Assembly: GCA_002633005.1 (NCBI GenBank)
Contig: NMRA01000058.1
Location: forward strand, 577,247-641,246
Reading direction: 5' to 3'
Length of the DNA stretch: 64,000 nt
From: Phoronis australis
Taxonomy: Eukaryota > Phoronida > Phoronidae
Part shown: in pieces, positions 11,701 through 22,649 of the stretch
Layout: each line of letters starts with the position of its first letter
Numbering within the stretch: the stretch's first letter is position 1
Program-made: the position numbers and the translations under genes
Notes under the pieces: model-generated
Database searches by the model: none
Told to the model about the DNA's origin: nothing
The model's input: the letters and a program-made list of their open reading frames with translations, nothing else

Positions 11701-14700
11701 ATGACAATAGTTCACAAAAGTGACGAACTGGGAGTTACTTATAAACTGGAAGGTGTAATCTCCCTGTCAAAATTAAAATGTTATGCACCTGCTAAAACAG
11801 CTGCGGCGACAAGAGCTAGAGTAACAAGAAGAGTGATCCCGGTCCATAGCCACAGTCGCCTTCTTCTTTGGACTCTTTTTCGTTCTGAAGGAGTTCTTTG
11901 TGTGAAGTGTGAAGACGAACTCTCAGAGGGAGCGCTGCGATAGAGGTTACTTCTTTCGTAGAATGGTCGTTGGTTGGCACCGAATGTCCGGTAAAGGCCA
12001 CCAGAAAACTGCAAGAGAAGCAATCAAACAATGGTACTATTAGGTTAGATTAAGCGTCAAGGTATCTATGAGGTGTTGCAGATTCTCGTTTCTACGTCAC
12101 GGCATAGTCACGAGTGGGAAGTAAACATTGGTGTAGAATTCCTTGGGCGCAACGATGCCGCTGAAAACTCGTCTTTTAAATGGCTTTAAACCAATTTGAT
12201 TTCCACACCTGAAGTTGGTTAACTGATATTTGTATTTAAACTAAACTAGTTTTAACTTCCCCTGTATGCTTTCTGTGTTTCAATAATTCCATATGCAATA
12301 TATTTTTTATCATAGTAAAGTTTATTTCTTTCAAGGGATGTGCTTTCACGAAGTATTATTGCTGGAGAAGCTTTATAGTACCAGTGTGTGCTCGAAAATA
12401 CTATCAGTTGTGTACTAGGCGCAGGCCCATATGAGGCTCTGGGTCACCTGTTCAGTCACTTAGTATACATGTAGTGCTGCCACAGAGGAACATAAAGTGT
12501 CCCCTTTTTCTATCCTTGGTCAGACCTGCCTCTGGCCATGAGTCTGGATCCACACTTGGTGTGGTATACATGTAGTTGTTCCACTGGGACGCCTGGTGTG
12601 GCGTACACGAAGTTGATCCAAGACTGGTGTGGCCCATTATTTCAGTGGCAGAGTTCGGCCTTTAGAGTTTGGGGAAGGTCAGTACAAGTATTTCTGAGCA
12701 AGGACACATATCCGTTTATCCGTCAAATAATAATTGCAGCGAGCTGTCTGGTACACGCTGTACCAGACGTGCACAGGCCGTTCGATCAGGTGGGCCGATT
12801 GCACTGCTGACCATTTTTATGCGAGCTGAGAAGTTAGAAACTTGACTAAAGAGTCTAGCAGTTTGTCCCAGTAGGATTCGAACCCATGATCTTGAGAAGG
12901 AATCGGCTACTTCTCCCACTAGGCCACCCGGCGGCTTCCTAGCTCCTCAGTCCAGCACGAGCTGGTTTAGCTTGTGATGTAAATCACCTCACGCCCACAT
13001 TTCGTAGGTCAGCTTAACTGGCGATTCTGACCTTTTTGGTTCAACTGTTATCCATAAAATTAAAAAATACTTAACCCAGGACAACGCACGAAACAAGCAC
13101 GTTTAGAACATTAAGCGTCACGAGCACACGGTTCGTTACACAAGTGAACTGATGATAAAATACGTCACTAAGTAAAACTGTGAGCAACGTGTAGCGCTAA
13201 AATGTGCCCACAACTACATAGCACCTGGTGTGCTGCAAGAGGTGTATATTAGTGTCGTGTATGGTCAAAGCCAATGTTATCATGTCCTGGTCATGCAACT
13301 TTATGTCAAGCTTCATCAAAAATGTGTCAAGCAATTTCTGCTATAATCAACGAACTAGCAATATCATGTCATAGTTTAATCAACAGGTGTCGGCGCATCT
13401 CAATCATAGACCCGTGCGTCAAATTTTATTTAAATCTGTTAAAGAAATTATGGCAATTCGTCATAAACCATTTTCTGGAGTTAAAACAACAACAAAAAAT
13501 TTTTAGATGCGTTTTCGCTTTTCCAAAACAATGTCGTCCTGCCTGTGTTTATCCTTTGTTTCAAATGAAATATAGTACAATGAATCGTTTAGTATTGCCC
13601 GGCTGTCGACCATACTGTCTCAGCAGCTCCAACTAACACGCCGTGGCAAGCAACCAAGGGCAACTAACGGCACCTGTGAAGCTCAAACTTGATTAATAAT
13701 CTCAGTAAGTGATGAGACCTATATTTTAACAGTAAGTGGCCCAAGTTAAAAGTTGTTTTTCAAGGAAGGTGCGGTTTTTTATGCCTATTTAATTGACACT
13801 CAGCTGATTCATCAAAACGTAAAAATACCATTCATTCTTAGCAAGGACAAATTAGAGAAGGCGTGAAAGCGGAGTGAGATTGAGACGAAGACATAAAACT
13901 GAGGCAATATAACTTGTCTATACAAAACACGCCCATGTTAAGTGATTTTCAGGGGTAGGTCTACGCAAACATTACTCCATCAAGTTCCAATTTGAATTAT
14001 ATCACCGCATTATTGGCAATCATTTGAAGGGTGAAATTTCTTAAGCCAGTTTGAAAAGTAGACGTTTTTATTACGTAATCAACGAGACCAGATAGGAAAT
14101 GATTCTTTAACGTATTGTTAGCTTCCAACTGAACTGATTGTACTTCATTTTGATATTCTATTCGCGTAAAGACTTTATAAAACGTTTTCTACAATAATTT
14201 TCACTTTTTTTTCAAATTAAGAAATGAAACAATGCCGCGTCTTACCGTTGTCATGCCGCTTCAAGGAATAGTTTATGGTCATGTTTGGAGCTTACGCGAC
14301 ACGATTAATGAGTAGCGATGTCTATTTTAGGAGTGCCGGCTCATACGTTATACGTCAGTATGGGCGTTAGTCTCTTCAGGACTATTTGTTCAAGAAGAAA
14401 GGGGTAATTGAAAAATGATAGGCTTTATACAACCGCGGTATGCATAGATTTGATGAGAACCGCAATGGCAAAATATTAACAAACTCCACTTCCGGCTCCA
14501 TTGTTACGTGAATTGTAAAACTGCTATCGAACGAAAGGATGAGATCATTTTTTTATAGTTAAGCCACAAGAATGAACTACAAACAAACCAGTAACTCGAG
14601 TCGGAAATTCAACAACCCCAAAAGGTGTACCGTAAACAGCACTTCTACAAAAGGGCATTGTTGAAAATAATTCACAAAAATGAGAGAGGTTAATGCTAGT

Positions 14701-16189
14701 ACACGAATTAAAGTGTTTCCGTTTATTAATTACATTGTATTAAAAAGCGACCTGTTGCTACTAAAACACTGGACCGTTCTCAGGTTGGTATGCACGAAAA
14801 ACTAAGGGAAATCACTGAGTAATGTCAGTTGGTACACTTAATGAATATCTTGAGCTGATCAAGGAGTTCAGAAGGTAGAAACGTATGTCAAAAAATGGTC
14901 GGTATTCGATACGATTCAAGTAACATTGAATGTTATGGACTGCCATTCATTTAAATAGATGTTAATGCGGTAACGTAGTGTGATACTTCTGCTGTATGAG
15001 TAAGTTTTCTTAAACGAGAAACGTACAATACAAGTGCACTCTTGGCATAGAGAAAGTGCGTAAAGGTGTGTTGAATTCATAACATTGACCAACGAATCGT
15101 CTTGGAGGAATGCGTATTCCCACGAAACCTGACTTGAGACTTCTCTCGGCGATTATCTCTATATTGCTGCGCGTTTCTACTATTCTTGTTATGGGCGTTT
15201 CAAGTTTGACAACCGCGTGTCAAATTGAAACACTTTTCAATAAAATAGAAATATGAAAAGTGACGTTCTTATATACAACTTACTTATCAAAGTTATTTTC
15301 AAGAAAATGAAGGACAGAATCAAAAAAAAGGAAACTCCCCCGTTCAAGAAAGTTGAAAGAGGAGTCGTGTACTGAGAAAACCAAAAAAAATCTAATAATT
15401 CTCTGACAGGGTTTCCAATAGCGCATTTGTTTAACGCTCAACTCTAAATAGGATAATCAAATCTACTATAGCAACCGTAAATAAACTCTTGTAATCCCTA
15501 AATACTGCTAATCTAGGTTTGATTTTCACTCGACGGTGATTAAGAGATCAAATACAAGAGCTGTCAAATAGCCAATATCTTACGGCTAATGTCCGGAAAG
15601 AGATTCCGCGATGCAGGAATGAATTAAAACAATTGTGAACTCTTTTAGTCTACTTCGAGTATCGAAGAAAGAGTCCCGATCAAAGTGACCGTTACCCACC
15701 TAGAAAGCCCGAAAACTCGTGCACGTGCCCCAAAATGCAACCAGTTCACGTACTGAGTGCATTCAGTATAGAAAAATCCAGATTCATTGCAGTAACTCAC
15801 AGCTACTGACTAGATCTTTTCAATCTATCCTTTTCCTACGGATAAACTCAAAGAAATGTTCAAATAATGATGACACACTAGTGCACGTGTAAATCTGCGG
15901 TAGCCGACACTGTAGCAAACTCTGTAAACCTTGTAAATTGAAAAAAATAAAATAAATTGGGCTGTCCTAGTCATCCAGGAGTCATGTACTGGATATTTCG
16001 TTTCTTAAAATATATTAATAGAAACCAGTGGATTTCACCTATGTTGTAGAAAAATGAGATGCAGTAGAAAATAAAGATCAAACACGCCACGAGAGGGAGT
16101 GCAACAAGAGAGTGCAATTCGCTAACTATCCCTCCCGTGACCGAAGTACTGATGACAACTGAACTTACCAACGGTTGTTGCGTGGCCAT
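8737..16189 (-). CDS. Type II single-pass membrane protein with SEA and sushi/CCP domains (9 coding exons, 348 aa)
   Basis: Predicted cell-surface protein assembled by eye from spliced minus-strand exons: 16189-16169 (MATQQPL), 12008-11789, 11555-11496, 11092-10977, 10584-10517, 10230-9986, 9558-9397, 9116-8985 and 8759-8737. All introns are GT/AG, phases match at every junction (0,1,1,0,2,1,1,1), and the sum is 1047 nt. Residues 1-58 form a cytoplasmic tail ending in an Arg/Lys cluster, so N-in topology. A membrane segment lies at about 60-80 and a Thr-rich linker at 81-100. A SEA domain follows at about 104-220 (GSIALNKLNFSSDL; GTVVASF in place of the usual GSVVV). The sushi domain is at 247-332 (C247, C290, C309, C332, GYTLQG; extra cysteines 271 and 286), encoded on two phase-1 exons. 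The C-terminus is uncertain: an alternative last exon at 8708-8566 is also in frame and adds about 46 residues. Ligand unknown. Confidence 0.85.
9792..9893 (+). CDS. Candidate first exon on the opposite strand, inside an intron of the SEA/sushi gene
   Basis: ATG in a good context (TTTCCATGG) opens 34 codons (MAETEPAMTRKLFKLALK...), ending at a consensus GTAAGT donor in phase 0. It lies wholly in the intron between the 9986 and 9558 exons of the minus-strand gene. Read unspliced, it continues to a stop at 9992 (66 aa). The product is basic, charged and without recognised domains. No downstream plus-strand exon was found, so it may be part of an inserted element or a chance frame. Confidence 0.3.
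12540..12640. repeat. Degenerate tandem repeat, about 35-bp units
   Basis: GGTGTGG-led units recur at about 12558, 12594 and 12627 with the shared tail GTAGTTG/GAAGTTG. They have diverged substantially. Confidence 0.45.
12746..12768. other. Perfect 9-bp stem hairpin
   Basis: GTCTGGTAC, a 5-nt loop, then GTACCAGAC. It lies in the intron upstream of the SINE and has no assigned role. Confidence 0.6.
12800..12933 (-). mobile_element. tRNA-derived SINE, copy 1
   Basis: The minus strand carries a Pol III A box (TGGCCTAGTGGG, 12926-12915) and a B box (GGGTTCGAATCC, 12884-12873) at tRNA-like spacing. A body containing CTGCTAGACTC and CTTCTCAGCT follows. The head resembles a tRNA, but the acceptor ends do not pair, so it is not a functional tRNA. 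The body matches the second copy at 58920-59065, which defines a family. Boundaries are approximate. Confidence 0.75.
14246..14254 (-). CDS. Possible minimal alternative first exon (M-T-T) before a GTAAG donor
   Basis: On the minus strand ATG ACA ACG is followed directly by GTAAG, in phase 0, between the two accepted 5' exons of the SEA/sushi gene. An in-frame TGA lies three codons upstream. This could be a third alternative start, but three codons plus a donor can occur by chance. Confidence 0.15.
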
Positions 16190-16864
16190 CCTCCTCAAAC
16201 CAGCTAAATAAATGATCGAATTCTTAAGATCCGCAAAACGGCGCGTGCAAGCGCTGTTGGAATTTGAATAATTTTCTCATCTTATTTTGAGCTCATCCTG
16301 ATCAACTGAATTCCAACCATTGCCACAATCCTGTCAAGAAATTCATATTGGCTATTACTGGTCTTATCGCAGTTTATTGAAGGTTTAGTAGCTTTTGTTT
16401 ACCATGTCGCTGCTCGAGTACTCCGCACTGCACACTACTGAATGGGCATTAACTCGACAACATAGCCCCACCCACTATGGTCAACAGAACAAACCCATTT
16501 TACAAAATATATTCTTTAGTTCGCTTACAAGCTGAGTGAGTTTGCGAAAACAAATATCGCTGCACATGTCATTGTGTTCATTATTCATTTTATGCAGCAT
16601 GATCCGAAAGCACGAACTAACGTTCAAGACGTGCCGCTTGAGAAGGGTGACTTTTTCACGACCAATTTAAATTAATTGTCCCTTTTTAAGTATAACAAAA
16701 TCCCCTCAGAACCGGTGTGTTTGCGGCAAAATTCCCCACAAAAATATCACTTTGAGTGTTCAAAACATAACAAAACTCTTCTCGCCAACTACACAAATTT
16801 TCAGAAGGGTGTTCACGGCTATCAATATTTTTGAAACTTCTTTTGCGCAAAAGATGTCCTCATC
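16190..16864. other. Upstream of the proximal start exon; no gene seen
   Basis: This segment would contain the promoter for the MATQQPL start of the SEA/sushi gene. A CpG-containing stretch (GCGCGTGCAAGCGC, near 16240) is visible. I see no clear TATA box. Confidence 0.3.
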
Positions 16865-18600
16865 ATGAGTCCACATATAAATGTGAGGTCACATTATGTC
16901 ATCATCCGCCTCTGTCCGTCAAGCAGCAGCAACCCCATCTTCAAAACCGTTGGGAGGATGAAATTTTGCAGACCTGTTCCTAGCACGAATGGGACGACAC
17001 GGATTCGACTACGACTGTGCCGCCCTCTTCGTGGTGAATTTATTTTTTACGTTTGCCTTCATATTTTTGAAACTAGGATTTCAGGAAACCTGGCAATATG
17101 TATATAATATGACGACACAGTCCCATTTTCGGATGGATTCGACGTATTCTGCACCAGCTAGTGGCCATTTTTATTGTTTTTCGAACCCGATTCTCTATCA
17201 GCCAAACCACTTTAAGGATCATAATAAAAATTTGCATACCGGGATTTTCCGTAGTTGAGCCCACCCGATGAAACGCCCACGAATGTTTATTCAGAAAATG
17301 GTGCCAAATTAACGCTCATGAGCGTTTATTTAGTGTAACAACTTCAGTGGTCTCAAGTGTCCAGATAGTGGGATTGTTTATTCGGAAAATTTCCTCTTGA
17401 AAGCCCACAAGGAGGTCTGAAAGTGTCATGCACATTAATTTTCTTGTCCCACTGTGCAGATATTGATAAGTTGTTACACAATTCACGTTGTTAAGAGATA
17501 TCAACCCATTCACATCACTCCTTTAAAGGACTACCAATCCACCCACAAGGGCTGTTACACTGATGAAAATACATATCGCGCTTCAAGCTGGCTTTTGCGT
17601 AACCAAAACTTTGACTTTCCGTTTATACTCCCACCCTACCTTTTCCGAATAAACGCCCGGGCGTTTACTTGGTGTTACTAAAACGCCTGAAATGGTTGAT
17701 TTTCCGAGTGCACACCCATGGGCTTATCAGTGGAAAATCTACTGGGAAGAGGCCGGTTGATGAGGGTTTTCAGAAGTCTCCGTCTGGTGGACGTTGTTTT
17801 TGTGTCCAAGGCTGTATCTCTTACACCGCTCGCAGGAATGCTATTAACTTTGACGAGTGCATTTCTATGAAAGTAACAACAAATGACGACTTTCAGACGG
17901 TTCAGATTACCGCAGTGGCTCCAAGGGGCAATTTTAGTTTTTTCTGGGGGGGTTTGCTCCGTAATTTGGAAGATCTTTGATGGATTTTCTATGAAGATAC
18001 ATATTGTACGCCACGTTGTGACTACTTTACTATTTTTGAGTCTGGATTTTGGCGCCCGCTTCTCTATCAGTCAAACCTCTCTAAGGATCGTTATGAAAAG
18101 TGGCATGTGTTCCTATTGGAAGTGCATGGCTGACGATGATTTTCAGACGAGTCCGACTGCTGCGGCACCCTCTAGAGGCATTTTTGTTTGAGCCTCAACC
18201 TTCCACTGAAGTTCCTTGATGGATCTTCATAAAAATGTACGTTCTTCTATTGAGAGGTACAACTGACGCGGATTTTGGAGCAAATCTGATTACTGCGGAG
18301 TCCACCAGTGGCAGTGTTGCTTGTCTTTGTGTTTGACGTGATATCTATCTTTAATGGATGCTCATGAAACTTCGCATATCAGTTACTATCACACAGACGA
18401 CAGTGGTTGCCTTATTCCAGACGGGTGTGATTTATGATGCGAACCCTAGTGGCCTTTCGTTGTTTATGTGTCTGTCGTCCGCTTCCCTATCCTCCAACAA
18501 GCTTGTAAAATCACGATGAAAGGTGACAGGCATGTTCTTAATGAGCAGATCATTGAGGACTGGCTTTGCGCCCCCTAGTGGGAATGCTTAACGTTATGTT
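16865..18600 (-). repeat. Array of diverged ~145-bp units in minus orientation, with an inserted palindromic segment
   Basis: Units marked by 'CTAG(T/A)GGC' recur at about 17157, 18170, 18305, 18449 and 18577, that is, at 128-144 bp in the better part. They match, in reverse complement, the array at 22650-23890 (for example CCTCTCTAAGGATC with GACGATGATTTTC). The outer end at 16871 carries CCACATATAAATGTG, like the palindrome that ends the other array. The middle (about 17264-17700) is different sequence and looks inserted. Confidence 0.7.
17286..17690. mobile_element. Small foldback-type insertion with perfect palindromes
   Basis: GTTTATTCGGAAAA at 17376-17389 has a perfect inverted copy at 17641-17654, and a near copy lies at about 17286. 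Two perfect palindromes occur: AACGCTCATGAGCGTT (17311-17326) and TAAACGCCCGGGCGTTTA (17650-17667). Each is followed by a (T)TA-TTAGTGT-like tail. No coding potential. Confidence 0.55.
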
Positions 18601-19301
18601 AGATACCTTTCCTCGAAATTTCATCAGCTCCAACAGTAACTATTCGCTTATATAACTTTTTCTGGAAATTTTGTCGAAAAACTAATCAAGTGAATTTTTC
18701 TACATGTGTGAAGCTTGGTTGGTCACAAGATGGCGGTGTGTTCCTGTAAGTCCCGAATAGGGGTAGGAACAAAGCGTCAGTAAGCAAATTAAGGGCTTGT
18801 GTTTTGCATAGTTTCTCTACTTTCAGTCAACACTATTTTCACGCACTTTTTTGTAACCGGAAAATTACACGTGTGTATTTCTAAAGTAGTTGTCGTAAAC
18901 CATTGTTCTTAATGATGAGGTGCGCCACAACGCATCACCAAGGAATGTTTGCTTGTGTGTACGCGTTGTTCCTTTGCACACGTTTTTTACTCCATTATTC
19001 ATAATCACGGAAAGGGGGTGGAGCAACTTTAAATAACTTGCGACATGCTCCAACGGTCACGTCAACAGTACACGTCACGTTTGAGTTGAGCTTTATACTA
19101 CGCTACCTAACGGGTGAAAATTCGTCCACTACACGCAACACGTGTCACGTGTCACAACTTACAAGATCGAATGATTGTCGTGTAGCTGGACCTGCAGCAT
19201 CGTTCCTTATGGCACTTTTAATCCACAGATTACAAAATTAATGTTCAATATTGCGATAGAAAACAGTTTGAAAGATCAAGGTGAATGCTGAGTGGCCTTA
19301 C

Positions 19302-19403
19302 CACTATTGGCGGAATATCAAACGATGGTGTTGGCGCAGCAGGTTCCCGGTGTAATAAATCACCTTGGATGGGACGGTGGGGACGGTAGAGATTGCCAGA
19401 TAT
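19302..19403 (-). CDS. Candidate extra N-terminal exon of the SEA/sushi gene (34 codons, phase 0/0)
   Basis: A minus-strand exon with a good acceptor (TTTCATTACAG) and donor (GTAAGG), open in phase 0 for exactly 34 codons. It begins ISGNLYRPHRP, and exon 2 of the SEA/sushi gene begins FSGGLYRTFG, so the two look like copies of one module. Both exons accept phase-0 junctions, so it could be spliced onto the 12008 exon. The codon string is Pro/Arg-rich, consistent with a cytoplasmic tail. It could instead be part of a separate paralogue whose other exons were not found. Confidence 0.55.
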
Positions 19404-19409
19404 CTGTAA

Positions 19410-20630
19410 TGAAAGTAAAACATAAATGATACTGAAAATAGAATGATATTGCAATAAATAACCTGTGGGTGTCCTGTGTCCAAACGCGCGCAAGTGACCG
19501 AACGCGTTATTGTATGCAGGGTGCGTTTCAAGCAGGCATTACATTAAATTGTAGGGAAAAATACTAAAATGGACTCGGATGCGTAAGTACATAGAAAATA
19601 TTAGTCAAATACTTGTAAAAATCAACTAAACTAAAAATTCCATGAGAAGCATTTTTTCCAATCCTGACTAAACTATTTTTATTTCATACAATGTGAAGAT
19701 CCCCGTAGACTGGAAACGATTTTAGATGCCGTGTCCCTTCTGAAGGCGAGATACTCGCGAGTAAGAGTTACTTTGATCTCGAGCAATATTACGCGAAAAC
19801 TTGCGCAATCTCTCCAAAGTGGAGAACAATTACGCATGGTTCAAACCCGATAAGTTTTTCAACAGTTATTTTACAATTTTACGCATAAAATAAATAAAAA
19901 CATTAACTGAAACAATGAAAATACCATAGGCTTGGGCAGAAGGCCGCCGTAATTTGATTTCACTTTGTTACTGGCTTGCTCATTCACTCCACATGAAGCG
20001 CTGATTACTAAACAAATTCACAGCAATAATTTGAAAAGCTATTGTGCGCCGCGATGCCGTCAGTTCTGTCAACAATAAAACATGTTTCAATATACGACTC
20101 TCCAAAACGACCATTTGATTACCGGGTGGGGCTCGGTTAACACAATACGGGAAGACACAAATTGTGGGAATTGGATATTTTTTTATTCATGAAATGAAAT
20201 AATTTATGGCACTTGCTGTCGTCCTATTTAAATTCGTTTTGCTGAGAACATGGGTGTGTATTTTATTTATTGGGCATATAATGAATATAAAGCCTTTGCA
20301 AATAGCGATAACTAAGCGACAGATGTTCGATTTTCACTTAAGATCTTGACAATTTGGCGCGCATCTGCACTTTTTCTATACAATTCCACAAATTTAGAAA
20401 GTTTTCCAAATATCGACCAATAGATTTGAAGTCAAAAGTGTTTCACAAAGCTTTGTTAGGGTCAGAAAATATTTGCAGAAATTTATGTTGTTATGGCACT
20501 GACAAATTGCAACGCCTCTGTGATCGCATGAGGGCGCTGCGAAGGAACGTCGAACATCGATCCTTAGACGTCTATTCGAATAGGCTTGTCCTGAAATAGC
20601 GCAGCACCACTCTCGTTCAATGCCGTTCAA
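19410..20630. other. Intron or intergenic, no feature supported
   Basis: AT-rich. A minus-strand open frame at 20394-20630 has an acceptor-like CTATTTCAG but no matching donor, so it was not called. Confidence 0.4.
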
Positions 20631-20639
20631 TGCAACGCA
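20631..20639. repeat. Left target-site duplication of TIR element copy 1
   Basis: TGCAACGCA immediately precedes the element and is repeated exactly at 22481-22489 immediately after it. This 9-bp direct repeat supports transposition of copy 1. Confidence 0.75.
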
Positions 20640-22480
20640 GGCCCGTAGCCAGTGGGGTTCGGGGGGTTCGGTAGGGTGTGTAAGAGTTGAATAGGTTTAT
20701 TTACATTGTTTACAAAAGAGTTCAGTTCCAATCACTAGCAATCTTGATTCTTGAATTTCACTAAAGACTCATTCTCAATTAGGGACACTATATGAAGCAC
20801 GGGCCAGCGACAATCACGGCGGTTTTAAATTTAAGAAGACTGACAAGGGTAGCTTACTAATTACATTCAGTTTCAACCCGGCCGTGGGAGTAGTTCCGGT
20901 GGGTGAGGTTGAAGCGCAGCGGCCTTAAACTTTTCTGTCGCGCTGTGAGATGATGCGATCTTGACATGAGATAGATGAATGTATCGTGGTCGATAATTCA
21001 TCAACATTCCTAATTCATATTCTTTTAGAAATGCAAGTACGTACTCAGCCCCAGACAAATTTTATGATGCCTATTCAGCTCGCGCTTTGTATTGATGTAA
21101 ATTTGAGGCAGAGCTAATGACGTCGAAAGGTAATACATAGCACTAGTGTCTCAAGAATGATGGTTGTTAGTACACCCAAATTGGTTTTCTGTGGCATTTG
21201 CGCAAAGTTGCAGCCAGCAACTGTAGAGAGCAGTTTTAACTTGGTACATTTTAAATATTATAAAATGACTAAAAAGTTAATTTATGTTTATCTTGACCGT
21301 GGACAGCTTCCGAAAGGAACGATGTTTTTAAATATGTTTCATACCGATTTATGTTATTTCATTTTGCTACTTGTTTTTTTCTTACCAGGAACAGGTTGAT
21401 ATCTTTTATTTTTAAACTTGAAGTATCAAAAACAGTAGTAGATTTGATCACCAACGAAACTTTATTAGTTAAGTTAATTATGAACCCAACCCTGAACTTT
21501 CCAGATTACATCTACATTAAACATTTCACAGCGAACAAAACCACATGTTATTAGTTCAAGTTTAATCTTTTTTTGAACTCAAATCATGAAATGTATACAA
21601 AAGTGCAATTGGTGATAGCCAAACTGAAGATTTGGAATCTCTGGACGATTTCGGTTGCACTAACTACATAACTATTTTAGCTTTTTGTCAGCCATAAAAA
21701 TATAGAGTGGGCACAAGTTAAATACAACTGTTTCCTAGTCAAAAATCTGGTTAAACGAGATTGAAAGAATATTTAAAGAATAATCCATGTGATATATTGG
21801 TAACTCTGATCTGTGATCGGCGTTTGTAAATCCCTCGATTGTATCGATACACATGGTCGTTTATCTTCAATCGTACCCAATGTTTGTAGTTTTTAGCTTT
21901 TTGAGTTCATCGATTTTTAGAAATCGAAAACCTTACTTGGTTGTTTTTTTTCCAGCTGAATACCGCCGTGGTATTCGTTTTTGACGAACATTATTGATTA
22001 ATGCAATTTGAAAATTCTCCATTATATACAGGCAGTGATGATTACGATAGTTCATGGTCGGGTAATTACACTTAATTGAGTCTTGCTCGCGCAGGACATT
22101 GCGGTCAACACAACCGTATCCGACACGGGCGCCGCACTCTCTTTGGTAGAAACCCGCTCAGAAGGAAAGGCGGTGATTGTAAGCGTATTATTCACGGTAT
22201 GGCGAGAACTTTAGTCTATATTTATGGATCACATTACGCCCGAATTTGATTCCTGTTCTTTACGATCAATCGTTACGACATCCTCATTTCTGGTATTACA
22301 AATTCCGTCTTATCTCAGGAACATGGAGTTGAGAGCCATCGTTGCCGTGGATACAGATTTCCCTTCCCCATAATTAACCTGCTTCAAGCGCCTTACCAAG
22401 AACTCGAGTGTTGACGTTTGCAAAAGGTCTACCTTTCTAGAAATCCGAACCAACCCCCCGCCCAATGCCGGATACGGGCC
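20640..22480. mobile_element. DNA transposon-like element with TIRs (copy 1, 1841 bp)
   Basis: The ends are imperfect inverted repeats: GGCCCGTAGCCAG at 20640 and the complement GGCCCGTATCCGG at the right end. The inner G/C-rich parts also correspond (GGTTCGGGGGGTTCG against its complement). A second, longer copy lies at 45888-49196, and the two share most internal sequence in order. No intact transposase is visible, so it is non-autonomous or decayed. The CAGG...CCTG-like border hints at hAT, but the superfamily is not settled. Confidence 0.85.
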
Positions 22481-22489
22481 TGCAACGCA
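22481..22489. repeat. Right target-site duplication of TIR element copy 1
   Basis: An exact copy of the TGCAACGCA found at 20631-20639. Confidence 0.75.
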
Positions 22490-22649
22490 TAGATCGCTTA
22501 TTATAATTATTGTGTAATTCACCATTTTAACGTATTACTGCATTTTGGGTTGCAATGTTGACACCAACAAATTAAGAACAAGAGCAACGCAGAGAGTTCA
22601 AATGCGCCCACGAATGTAATGCAAGAGGTGTACTTCTAGGGTGTTTATT

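Noticed and set aside
12860-12933. Functional tRNA gene on the minus strand
   Set aside because: The A and B boxes are good, but the acceptor stem does not pair. The flanking body matches another SINE copy, so it is a SINE head.
20394-20630. Minus-strand ORF with ISGQAYSNR, superficially like the SG-x-LYR module
   Set aside because: The acceptor would be in the wrong phase for the SEA/sushi gene, and no donor follows. The resemblance is only a few residues.
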